Origin: Trematomus loennbergii
Taxonomy: Eukaryota > Chordata > Actinopteri > Perciformes > Nototheniidae
Direction: 5' to 3'
DNA: 64,000 bases
Assembly: GCA_012861695.1 (NCBI GenBank)
Contig: JAAOOA010000470.1
Location: 117,501 to 181,500 of the forward strand
Shown: positions 38,201-50,609 of the stretch, in pieces
Numbering within the stretch: position 1 is the first letter of the stretch
Layout of the letters: every line of letters starts with the position of its first letter
Translations under genes and position numbers: made by a program
Notes under the pieces: generated by a model
Told to the model about the DNA's origin: nothing
What the model saw: the letters and a program-made list of their open reading frames with translations, nothing else
Databases searched by the model: none

Positions 38201-41200
38201 AATGTTTATTTATATAGCCCAATATCACAAATGTTACATTTGTCTCAGTGGACTTCACAGTTTGTACAGAATATCAGTATGACAATACGACACCCTCTGT
38301 CCTTAGACCCTCACATCGTACAAGGAAACACTTCCAGAGAAAAACCCACAGTTTAAAGGGGAACATGGGAGAAACCTCAGGGAGAGCAACAGAGGAGGGA
38401 TCCCTCTCCCAGGACGGACAGACGTGCAATAGATGCCGTGTGTAAATCGAAGAGATAATACATTTTACAGCGTAGGTAGACCGAATGTTTGGAAATGCAT
38501 GTGTCTATAATAAGAAGATGAATCCACGAGGATGTCAACAATCTTGTGGGAGCCATCAGGGAAGTAGTATGATGAGTCAGGCAGGACCACAGAGACAGGT
38601 TCAGCCACGACTCGAAATGCATTGCGAAGGAATTTAACCTGTCACCTGATTGTGTGTTGAATTTGCACTATCCTCCTTTTAATGCACAATTTCATCGTTG
38701 TACCTTTAATCTAAATGTATTTTCTTATATATGTCTATTTTTAGTTTGTTTTTATGTATTTTACTGGTAACTGTATTCTGTGTGATATACATTTTCTGTG
38801 AAAGGTCTATGTGAAGCACTTTGGACTGTACTTGTTGTATGAAAGGTGCTATACAAGTAAAGATTATTATTTATTTATAAGGTTTTGCTATAGATATTTT
38901 TCTTAATTCCAATATTACAACAAAAAAAAGAGGTCTTTTTATAGCACTTTTCCTTGTACTCAAAAACACTTCACAGACAAATAAAAAAGGCCTAAACCAG
39001 AAGTAGGGGTTAATTATTTGAAGTGTAAACAGAGGAGCAGGTGATGTGCACTCGGCCTCCTCTCTTACCCGGATGAACTCGGTCAGCGTGTTGTAGATGA
39101 ACGCTCCTCTGGGCAGGAAGAAGCAGCTTCCAGGGCTGAGGTCGTGGAAGAAGAACAGCTCCTGGTCCTGTGAAGCAGACACAGAATATGTTTTAATGAC
39201 TTAAATGTGCAGGTTCAATCAGAGAGAAACACCTGGAAGCACAGCAGGGAGTCATCACATCACAGACTGTCAGCCAATGACCGCCTGAAGAAAGTAGAAT
39301 AGAGAGGGAGGGGTTTTATTTTTATTTTATGCTGCCAGGCTATAATAAGAAGGTATTAAAAATCACCCGAGTACATAGAGTAGCGTCTCTACTTTAAAGA
39401 GTCCTCTCCTGCTGATGTTCAGGTGTATATCAGTATGTAGTGTATCTACTTTAAAGAGTCCTCTCCTGCTGATGTTCAGGTGTATATCAGTATGTAGTGT
39501 CTCTACTTTAAAGAGTCCTCTCCTGCTGATGTTCAGGTGTATATCAGTATGTAGTGTCTCTACTTTAAAGAGTCCTCTCCTGCTGATATTTAGGTGTATA
39601 TCAGTATGTAGTGTCTCTACTTTAAAGAGTCCTCTCCTGCTGATGTTCAGGTTTATATCAGTATGTAGTGTCTCTACTTTAAAGAGTCCTCTCCTGCTGA
39701 TGTTCAGGTGTATATCAGTATGTAGTGTCTCTACTTTAAAGAGTCCTCTCCTGCTGATGTTCAGGTGTATATCAGTATGTAGTGTCTCTACTTTAAAGAG
39801 TCCTCTCCTGCTGATGTTCAGGTGTATATCAGTATGTAGTGTCTCTACTTTAAAGAGTCCTCTCCTGCTGATGTTCAGGTGTATATCAGTATGTAGTGTC
39901 TCTACTTTAAAGAGTCCTCTCCTGCTGATGTTCAGGTGTATATCAGTATGTAGTGTCTCTACTTTAAAGAGTCCTCTCCTGCTGATGTTCAGGTGTATAT
40001 CAGTATGTAGTGTCTCTACTTTAAAGAGTCCTCTCCTGCTGATGTTCAGGTGTATATCAGTATGTAGTGTCTCTACTTTAAAGAGTCCTCTCCTGCTGAT
40101 GTTCAGGTGTATATCAGTATGTAGTGTCTCTACTTTAAAGAGTCCTCTCCTGCTGATGTTCAGGTGTATATCAGTATGTAGTATCTCTACTTTAAAGAGT
40201 CCTCTCCTGCTGATGTTCAGGTGTATATCAGTATGTAGTGTCTCTACTTTAAAGAGTCCTCTCCTGCTGATGTTCAGGTGTATATCAGTATGTAGTGTCT
40301 CTACTTTAAAGAGTCCTCTCCTGCTGATGTTCAGGTGTATATCAGTATGTAGTGTCTCTACTTTAAAGAGTCCTCTCCTGCTGATGTTCAGGTGTATATC
40401 AGTATGTAGTGTCTCTACTTTAAAGAGTCCTCTCCTGCTGATGTTCAGGTGTATATCAGTATGTAGTGTCTCTACTTTAAAGAGTCCTCTCCTGCTGATG
40501 TTCAGGTGTATATCAGTATGTAGTGTCTCTACTTTAAAGAGTCCTCTCCTGCTGATGTTCAGGTGTATATCAGTATGTAGTGTCTCTACTTTAAAGAGTC
40601 CTCTCCTGCTGATGTTCAGGTGTATATCAGTATGTAGTGTCTCTACTTTAAAGAGTCCTCTCCTGCTGATGTTCAGGTGTATATCAGTATGTAGTGTCTC
40701 TACTTTAAAGAGTCCTCTCCTGCTGATGTTCAGGTGTATATCAGTATGTAGTGTCTCTACTTTAAAGAGTCCTCTCCTGCTGATGTTCAGGTGTATATCA
40801 GTATGTAGTGTCTCTACTTTAAAGAGTCCTCTCCTGCTGATGTTCAGGTGTATATCAGTGTGTAGTGTCTCTACTTTAAAGAGTCCTCTCCTGCTGATGT
40901 TCAGGTGTATATCAGTATGTAGTGTCTCTACTTTACTGCCTGTGCTGCAGCACCTCTTTTCACCCTCTGTCTGAAACCAGAGCCAGTCTGCTCTGTTGTG
41001 ATTGGTCAACCGCTTAGAGATGTCCCGCCCCTTAACCTATCACGTACAATATGTTGGATTGCTAGCCAATAGAAGCGCGAGTGTTACATAGTGATGTCAG
41101 CCTTTGCGGACCATTTACATGCACAGAAAACAACACACTACAGGAGAGGGAAAACCCCAGAAAGCAGAATAGTGCCTCTTAAAGTAGCTGCGATTTTCCT

Positions 41201-44200
41201 TTTGTTTTATATTTGTACCTTACATGTTTTACTGTCCTTATGCCTTTTAATGCTTGGTGTTATAGTGCAGAAGGAGCCGTTTCAATCTGTCTGTATTCTG
41301 TGTATTTTCATGTTTCTTCACCTGTTGTTCAGGACCTTTTAGAGATGCTATGCTTAATGAAGCTCTGTGAGAGAGATAAGGCTCAGCTTGGGATCATGCC
41401 ACAGAGCACCATCTTTAAAACAACATGTCACTTTTGTCACCTCCCTCTAACTGCCTCCAGCAGCATTTATCTAGACTCTCGGGCTTATCGTGGGTCTGAG
41501 TGTTATCGGTGCTGATGGAGGTGCTGCCGTCTGCGTCTCACATGCTGGGAAACCAGCTGGGCCGATCACGTGACTCACAGGGTGCCAAATGTGAAGATAT
41601 GAAGAAACACAGCGCCCTCAGCTGGGAGAGAGCAGCAACAGGCCATTTAATGCCAAAAAACAGGTGTCTAAAACTGCACAAAACGTGATCATTTGGTGAT
41701 GATTGTACCTCTCCTAAACTTTAAGTACTTTTGTGTTTTGTTTTATTGTCTTACAGTTACTTTATTCCGCTTTGTTTCACAACTTCAATAAAACCACAAA
41801 CCCATACATTCACGAGAAAAATAATGCCAACAATAACAAATTAATTTCACCTAATATCAGTTCAGTCTCTGGTTTCACAGCCCCCTTCAGGGAGAGAGCA
41901 GCAACGGGCGATTATGTGCCAAATAACAGGGTTTTAGTGTCAAAAACTGCAAACAATTACATAAATTGGCCAGCTTATTGAGGAATATTTAACCTTTCAT
42001 AACCTCCAAGTAATTTCAGATTGTGTTTAAATATCTTTGAATTAATCTTTAAGATATTTCATGTGATCCTGGTTCTAGGTCTGGCAGTGGCTCAGTCAAG
42101 TAGGGGCTTGGACTGTGAGCTGTAGGGACGCCGGTTCAAGTCCCCGACCAGACCTAAATATGAAGTGTGGACTGCTACTTGGAGAGGTCCCAGTTCACCT
42201 CCTGCCCTGCCGTGGTGCCCTTGAGCAAGGCACCGGACATCCCCCACACCCCCCCCCCCCCACTCCCATTGCTCCCCGGGCGCTGTGCAATAGCTGCCCA
42301 CTGCTCCTAGCACTAGACTCCTGGTACTAGGATGGGTTAAAAGCAGAGAACAAATGTCACTGTGTGTGCTGTGTGCTCTGCATGTGAGACCATTAAAGAG
42401 GGTTTCATCCCTCCCAATTATACTCTATCTTTTCTATTCCAATTATATTCCCTTTAGGGTTTCACCACATAAATAAAACCACAAACCGAAACTCCCACGA
42501 GGATAAACTCCTACAAAAACCTCAAAGTAGATGTCCACGCCATCATATTAAACAACTTACAAATCGAAACATTTCCTTTGTATCGTTTCACTCTCTGGTT
42601 TCACAGCACCCTCACCTGGAGGAGAGCAGCAACTGGTGTTTTCATGCATAACATGGTTTTAGAGTCTAAAACTGCCCTGAGCATTCTGTGATGCTGAGTA
42701 GGATTTTGCTTCTGTTGTATTGCATTTGATTGTTTTTTTAATTAAGCTTTAAGTTCCTTCATGTGATCCAGCTTCGTTTCACCACTTCAAAAAAACAAAA
42801 AACAGAGGGTGTTTCTCAATGTCGAGGAAGGCTGCTCCAGAGCCACTATTTCAAGGATACTACGTCATCGAGTCCGCCTAAGGACTGTTCCAATGTCCAG
42901 GATGTTTGGAATTCTACCGATGCCGGCGTACTTCGTTGCGGGAAATTTCGAGGCTGCACATGTGTAGTCTCCGCGGTCTTAAAATCCCCACAATGCTTTG
43001 CGCACGGACCAATTTCCAAATCTTTGGCGGAAATCGCGCTCCATTTAAGGCGGGGCCTGCACACCTGTTAGCCTGTTCCACAATTCTTCGTTTTCCGAGG
43101 ATAGGCAGGATTCTTGCCTCGCTTCTGAAGCAACTGACTCGGAGGTACATGTGCTACCAAGGAAGACTCCTCGACATTGAGAAACACCCAGAGACTCTCA
43201 TGAGACTAAAAACTCCTCCTACGACCTCTAAAGCCTGTCTTCATCATATTATACAATCGTAATTCACTCCGTATGATTTCAACTCACTTTTCCGATCTTG
43301 CGGTGGTCTCTGTTCTTGGCCTCCTCCTGAAAGCGTTCCCACTCCTTCAGCATCTTTGAGTCTGGGAAGGAAATCCCGTAGATCCTCTGGAGCGTCTCCA
43401 TGTCGGAGCGGCCCTCCCAGTAGGTGGAGGAGTTCTGAGGAAGAGGAAGGAAATATTAAAGGTCACCTATTATGACATTTTTAGGCATATATTATGAGTC
43501 TCAGATATATAAAAATATATAAAAAAACATGTCTTTGATGTGTTTTGCTCAAAATACCAAACAGATCATGCATTTTAGAAATCCCTCAGTTCCAGCTCTG
43601 TTACTAAAGTGCTGATCCGGGTCCTTAGCTTGAAAGAAAAGAGGAGGGGGAGCTTGTGCCTGCTCAGAATTCTACGGGATACTCAGCTAAATGCTGCCGT
43701 GATGAAACGCCATATCATGTTCCAAACCACATCAAGGATTATTTCTGAAACAGTATGGAGCTCAAATGCGTTTTCTCTCTCAGGTTTACCACAAGGTGAG
43801 TTCCTTTTTTTATTTCCTGCTTTTTTACACATGCTCTCTCCAGTACAGGTTAGCTCTGAGTGTTAGCGATGCTAATGTAAACAAAGACCATATTACGTCC
43901 AAAACAGTCGGGCATTGTTTCTGATAGCAACATTTCTGATAGTGCCGTGGGTCCACATTTCAGATATGACGTCATATCGGACGCAAATCTGGATCAGCTC
44001 CGTTGTTCCCCCGTTTTTAGAGATTTGGGTACGGAGGAAAAGAGAGAGGGTTTTATTTTCTGGCGCTGCGTGAGTTCCCCGACACACCGGGGACACATAT
44101 TTATGTATAAAAGACATAAGGTCCCCTTTAAAGAACAGCTTTACTTTGAAGTTATACATTTGAAAATAAGAAACTGATCCTCTGTGTTTCCACTTACCTT

Positions 44201-47200
44201 GTAGATCTTCATGGCTTTAATCTTGCCTGTGTGTCTCACATGAGGACCTCTGCACAGGTCAATGAGGGGTCCACATCTAACCAGGGTTCATCAAATACAC
44301 AACAGTGAGTTTTGCAAAGAACCCCCTTAATAAATCTTCTTGAATAAAAACAAATCCAGTAATACTTTTTACAAGAAGCATCGTACCTGTACACTGTAGT
44401 TGTGGGGGTGGTGACCTTCTCATTCAGGATGCGGCACTTGAATTTGTTGTACTGAAAGACACACAGGTCACATGTTATTGGTCTTGATTTAAAGATTTCA
44501 AATTTCACACAAGCATATAATAATAATAAAATAAGGCAAGACAGTATAAACCAGGCTATGTAAGTGTGTGGAGTTTTATCCAAACAGGACAATAGCCACT
44601 CTTATATTTACAAAACTTTAAAAGACATGTGAACAAATATGCCATAATTGAAATCTGAATTCACACAAGCAAAAGGATCTCAGCAGATGATCAATAGCTA
44701 AGTTCCTTAAAATAACAATAATATAAACAACAATCATACTAATACTTTACAAAACTTCTTGAACCAGGTGAGTGTGTGGCTAGAGAATATTTTTCAGCTC
44801 CCTCACCTTAAACATCTTCAGCAGCGTCTCCTTGCTGATTTCCAGCCTCTCAAACGGCTGTTTCTCCTTCACCACGGCCTTACACAAACTCTCCAGGTCC
44901 CCAAACTCAGTGCTGGAGACTCCCCTGGAAACAGGAAATACGTCGAGTTCATTACAAGCATCATGTCGCTTCTCTAATCACTAATATTCAGAGGTGGGAA
45001 GTAGTGGAGTACAAATACTTCGTGACTGTACTTAAGTACATTTTCTGGTATCAGTACTTTACTCCACTACTTATGTTTCTGACGACTTTTTACTTTACTT
45101 CTTACATTTTGAACACAAATACCTGAACTTTCTACTTCTTACATTTTGAACACAAATACCTGTACTTTCTACTTCTTACATTTCCCAAACAGGCTGGTTA
45201 CTTTAGTTTGAATGTGTGTTTGGTGGCGTGATCATTATTATTTAGAGTCATTGCGTGCCTATTGATTTGAACACGATCCGTGTATCCATCATTTCCTGGT
45301 CTTCTCTAAAGAAGAGGGACCAATGGAAACGTTGTCATGTTGCCGTTGTTCAGCATGGAAACATTCATTAGCTAAAAATGACATTATTGTTCTATTAATA
45401 AAAAGGGAGGTCAGGTACTCTTTAAAACAGATGGTAGTTATGGGTACTTTTTACTGAAGTACATTTCAAAGCCCATACTTCTTTGCTTTTACTTGAATAA
45501 AGAAGTTTAGTCAGTACTTCTACTTTCACCAGAGTATTTTTAAACACGAGTATCTGTACTTCTACTTGAAAGGATGTGTGTGCTTTTGCCATCTCTGCTA
45601 ATATTGCACTGAAAAACAGTGAAATATCTATAAATTAATAAGACTGGATGTATAAATAATTAGTACTATCTTTGGACTGTAATCCATGTCTGAACACAGA
45701 GTGAAAATACTGGCTCACTTCTGTCCATCCAGGAACATGTCGTAGTAGAAACCGTTCTCAATGGGGGGTCCGTAACACAAACAGCCTCCATAGAAGTTCT
45801 CCATCGCCTCCCCCAGGATGTGAGCACTGGAGTGCCAATACACCTAGAATACAACATGAAGAAGTACAGTATATATTACTTATTGAAAGAAAAGACCAGG
45901 TGCATGTTGCGAAAAATTATTGTTACAGTTGATGAAGGGGGAGGGGGAGGGGTGTCTAAAGTCAAAGATGAATCTTGATTGGGCCAAATTTGACCTCGAG
46001 TCACCCAAAACAATTATGCCGGGTCTTCCCAGACCCGAACACCAAATTATACACTTTTAGAGACCTTCAGACTTGGCAAAAATTGTCAAAATCTGTTTTG
46101 TAGTGTTTATATGGCTGTTGTGGAGGATATCATGAAGCCTTGTTCCGATAAAAAAAACTAGAGCCTAGTTATTATATAATTTTAACTTGAAACAGGTCAC
46201 GGGAGAACACAACATGAGGGTTAAAGGAACATTTTTCTTTAAAACATAAAAGCTGTGCAGCATTCAAACGTGAATGTCATGAGAAGAGTTAGTTCTGCCG
46301 ATATTTCTTTAAATTGTATTATAGCGGTTGTGGGTTTTTTGTTTTATTTCTGACGCAGGCTATCATACGGTACTTTAGAATAGCTGCCCAAAAAACATCC
46401 TTGAGTAAGCCCTGGCGAAGTGTTAACATGTCTTTTATTAAATGCATTGTTTGTACTCACAGCCTGAGCGTCCTCGTTGTCGAAGCGCAGGATCTCCAGA
46501 GAGCAGTCGTGCTCCAGCGGGCGGTCCAGGTCCCAAAGCTCTCCGTTCACACGAGAAATCACAGCGTTGTCGGCCAGGCCCTGGCTGGAAGAGAGAGAGA
46601 CAGAGCTTCCTCAGAGATGCTGGGTCCAAATTTGTGATTCTCATCATCATTACAATAACAAGAATGATCAGGCTTCATTCACCAATATCTTTCGAATTTG
46701 TTTTCTGAAATGTGTCCTTGAGAAAAGTCGAAGTCAGCTTCATGAAGTGTTCTTAAACAACTAAATGGGTTGTACCTTTGTAGATATAATAATGGATCTT
46801 ATTGTCTCGACCAGCGGTTCCCAACCTTTTTCAACTCAGGGCCCACTTAAGAATCAAAAATAAATAAAGTTAAATAAGGCTAAATAAAGTTCTGATTGGT
46901 CGATTCAGAACATGTGACACGTTGTTTATCCAGTAGAACAGACCGCTGTCAAGGACTGTAATGACCGTTGCTAAGGAGGATCAAGAAAGAGAAAGTAAAA
47001 GAGGTTCAAATAAAAACAAATCTTAATAATGAAAATGTTTCCACACAAACCCTAATGTTTTGCTAATTATTTGGAGGCAAATATTGAATTTACATTTACA
47101 CCCTTTAATATTTTATTTGGGCTTTTAGATGAAGACCACACACAGTTAGTAAATACAACTATTCGTCTGGCTAAAATACATATTTTTAAAAGTCAATCAA

Positions 47201-50200
47201 GGAGTAATCTTAATTTAAGGTGTTTGAAGAGTAGATTAAAAATACAATTTCTTTTGGAAAAAATGATTGCCCCAAAAAATCAAAGGGTGGCTCAACACGC
47301 CATGACATGCAATAATGAGCTCTAACGAGCAGTGGGATCAAAGGAACAATACATATGCTTGCCATGTTGTGTTTTGGTGGTTTTTGGTTGTCAACCTATT
47401 GTTGTTTGTGAAATGTTGAAGTGGTCCTATAACTGTATCTTTATTTCTTCTGTTTTTGTTGTGTTGTTGTCTGAGATGGGAATGTCATCTCCTATATGTT
47501 ATTGTTATGTCCATGTTTGTGTCTTTAGCCTGTACAGTACAACAAAATGAAAAAATAAAGAAATAAAAAAATAAAAATGAAAAGAAATTCAATTATTTGG
47601 CGGCCCACTTGCAATGCCTTCTAATAATAAAAAAGTTATTATGGCATTGTATGCTGTGTGTTATTTGTAACATCTTCAGAAACTACCTTTCCAACTCCTC
47701 AACAGTTGCCTGTCTTTGACTGTTACAGGTGTAGGTTCATGGTACAATGCATAAGCTTCAAATCGAGAGATTGTATTTTTCTTTACCGTTCTGTTTTAAT
47801 TTCACAATGAAGTTGATAGTAAAATGGCTCCTACAAATATTATGTTTGATATTATTATGTTTTATTAACTAGACCACTGGGTCATGTTAAGACCCTCTTT
47901 CTGTCGGTTTGGTGTTACAAATAAATAAAAACAAGGATAATTGTGTGTTATTGTTGAGTAAATAACAGTGTGTTATTTAGAAAAGAATAACAAATTAGAA
48001 GGAAAGAAATATTTAAAAATACAGATTTCAGTATTCTGAGGCTCTGAGCCCATTTCTTGGGGCAGACAGACATTATACGATTTAAAATAAAAACAATAAT
48101 CGTGGCTTGATATTGAGTAAGATTATGTTTTTATGAACCCCACAGCTTCCGGTCTTCCAAGACCCGACCGGACAAAAGACGTGGTGCAGGCACGAAACAC
48201 ACTACCAATAGAAATACATTGCTTTTAAAATCGTTCTGTGTGACACGAAAACAAAAAAAGGGGAAAATCATGTTGGTGAACACGAATCAATAGATTTCAT
48301 TTCGTGACTATAACACGAAATGCCGTGAGACTGGGTTGACTTATCATTAGCCCATTTTAAGCTACATATTGTTTTCCCGGGGGAACCCTAACCCTCTTTG
48401 GGGTCATATTGGATACATACTGTACAACCAACACCATCTACCCCAAAGCAAAACCCTAACATTTGGCTATTGTCCATGTGAGGAGGCACAGAAGTTCAAT
48501 AACACATAATGAACTTGAATCCTAGTATTATCTCCTGATTTTGCAATAGAAAGCATTTGTCACAATTATTGTACAAAATTGGGACTTTTGCCAGACCCTA
48601 ACTAAATGAATAAGGAGATGGCCTGAGTATGTATGGGCCCCTACTGGAAGCGGACAACAATATATCCTTTCTTTTTGCTTCAATTTTTCTTCCATAAAAC
48701 AGTAACCCCAAACTCTTTAAATGTTTTTAAATTGCACTATAATAGTAGCAAAGAACGTTGATCAGAGGATCAAATATATCTGCATATTTGTATACTTAAT
48801 ATATACTTTAATACTTTTTCATTATTTGTTATGACTTTTAATTATGCAGCATTATATTTAAAAGCAGATTCTTAAAAAAACACTTCAGTATAGACCCAGA
48901 AGAAGTGGATTGTTTTGTCTCCAACTCGACAATTTAAAATACACCAAAACATTCAGATATTTAAGCAACAGCTCACGACAGGCCGTGGTATATGGTCTTA
49001 TATAACGCCCCTTAGCTGTGATATAATGACCATATATCACGGTCTGAAGTGAGCTATTGCTTTTATAAAACGGTTACCAAGTATGGCAATATGAAAGAAA
49101 ATACACACTCCAATTTAAATAGTATTTATTTGTAAATAATGATGTTCAAAATAAAATAGTCCCTCCGTTGCCTTCTTGCTATGCAACAAAACTAACAGCT
49201 AGCGAACATATTAGACAGAGAGCGTTGATCGATTATTTGGCTATTTATTTAGAGTCAGTTGTATGTTGCCGTTTATTGTGCACCCACTGAAAAACTGTCC
49301 AGCATCAGTAGAATGGCTTAAGAGGTTACTTGTATAGGTTGAGGTTGTTCTAGGCTGTTGCTTGGCGTGGCGAGAATATTGCTCCACTTTCTCCGGTCCC
49401 CGAGATTCGGCTTCCAGTAGCTCTGGAGAGAGCTTTCGCACCTGTGGCCACTGACGGTCATAATTTCTCTGCTTTGTTTCAAGACCCGCATCAGAAAGCT
49501 TTTGAATGGTGGTACTTTTCCAGTTGGTCTACCTGCTCTTCACGTAGCTCTGCATGTCGTCGTTTAGGTGCTTTCTGGAGATAGGCACTGCTCAATCCAC
49601 TCCTCCATAGTAAGGCCACCCCGGAGGTCGAAGTTAACCTTAAATGTTTCCATCTTGAGCTTTGTTAGTTAGTTAGTTTCGTAATGGACGTAATGTAACA
49701 GTTGTAACGGTTGTAGCTGTTTCTCAGACGCGGAGGGATACTGACTTGTGAAAAGTAACTACAATTCTACCCGTGATATACGCTCATTATATCACGGCTA
49801 AGAACCAATCAGATTTCTTTTCTTCTTTTTATTAGTGCGAATGCTGTCCACTATTGTTCTTCCAATCTTTATTCTTCCGCTTCTTATTTCAACCGCTAAC
49901 TACTTCAGCATACTTTCAGCTACAGAAACCATTCAAAGATTAAAATGTTCAGCTCCTTCACATGTCCATGTGTAATATGACTTTTCTTGTTTATGACATT
50001 TTTTTAAAATGTAACTCAATGGGAGGAACCTTCAAATCCTCTTTTAGCTACACCATGCGCCAAATGCTACTCCTTCCACATACTTTCAGCTAGAGACTTC
50101 ATTCCAACTTTAAAATGATCACAAGACATTCAGCTATACAACTTATTCTTCAGATTTTTTATATTTTTTACACTTTTTGAGATATTTAACTTAGTTTGGA

Positions 50201-50577
50201 GCTTGGTAAAGTGGCCTTCTTCAGATTGTAACATTAGTGTGTATTGCGCAGCTCGTTAAGGCTAGAGTGCGTGATGTCACACCTAGAGTGGAGGAGTGCT
50301 TGAAATATATATTATACTTTATTGGTGACGTATGGTTTTAGTTCAAAAGTTTGCAGTTAAAATATTCTGCTGCTTTTCAAAGCGTTTTTACTTTATTTTC
50401 TCTTATTAATACACATTCATTCACTACTACTTACATTTAATATCTCAATCTCAATCTCAATCTTTATTTATTTATATAGCACATTTAAAACAACCTTCAG
50501 TTGACCAAAGTGCTGTACAGGCAATAAGTATTAAATAACACAATACAATAATAACACAATACAATAATAAAACAATA

Positions 50578-50609
<32 letters not shown>

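Noticed and set aside
39363..41009. Open frames of 548 (-) and 519 (+) codons
   Set aside because: They are translations of a 57-bp tandem repeat. The period is 19 codons, so both strands stay open by arithmetic.
42075..42150. Possible tRNA gene
   Set aside because: A- and B-box-like motifs are present, but no full cloverleaf forms and a SINE body follows.
42763..43262. Overlapping frames of 102, 118, 78 and 72 codons
   Set aside because: They lie inside a MITE with inverted termini, overlap on both strands and match no known family.
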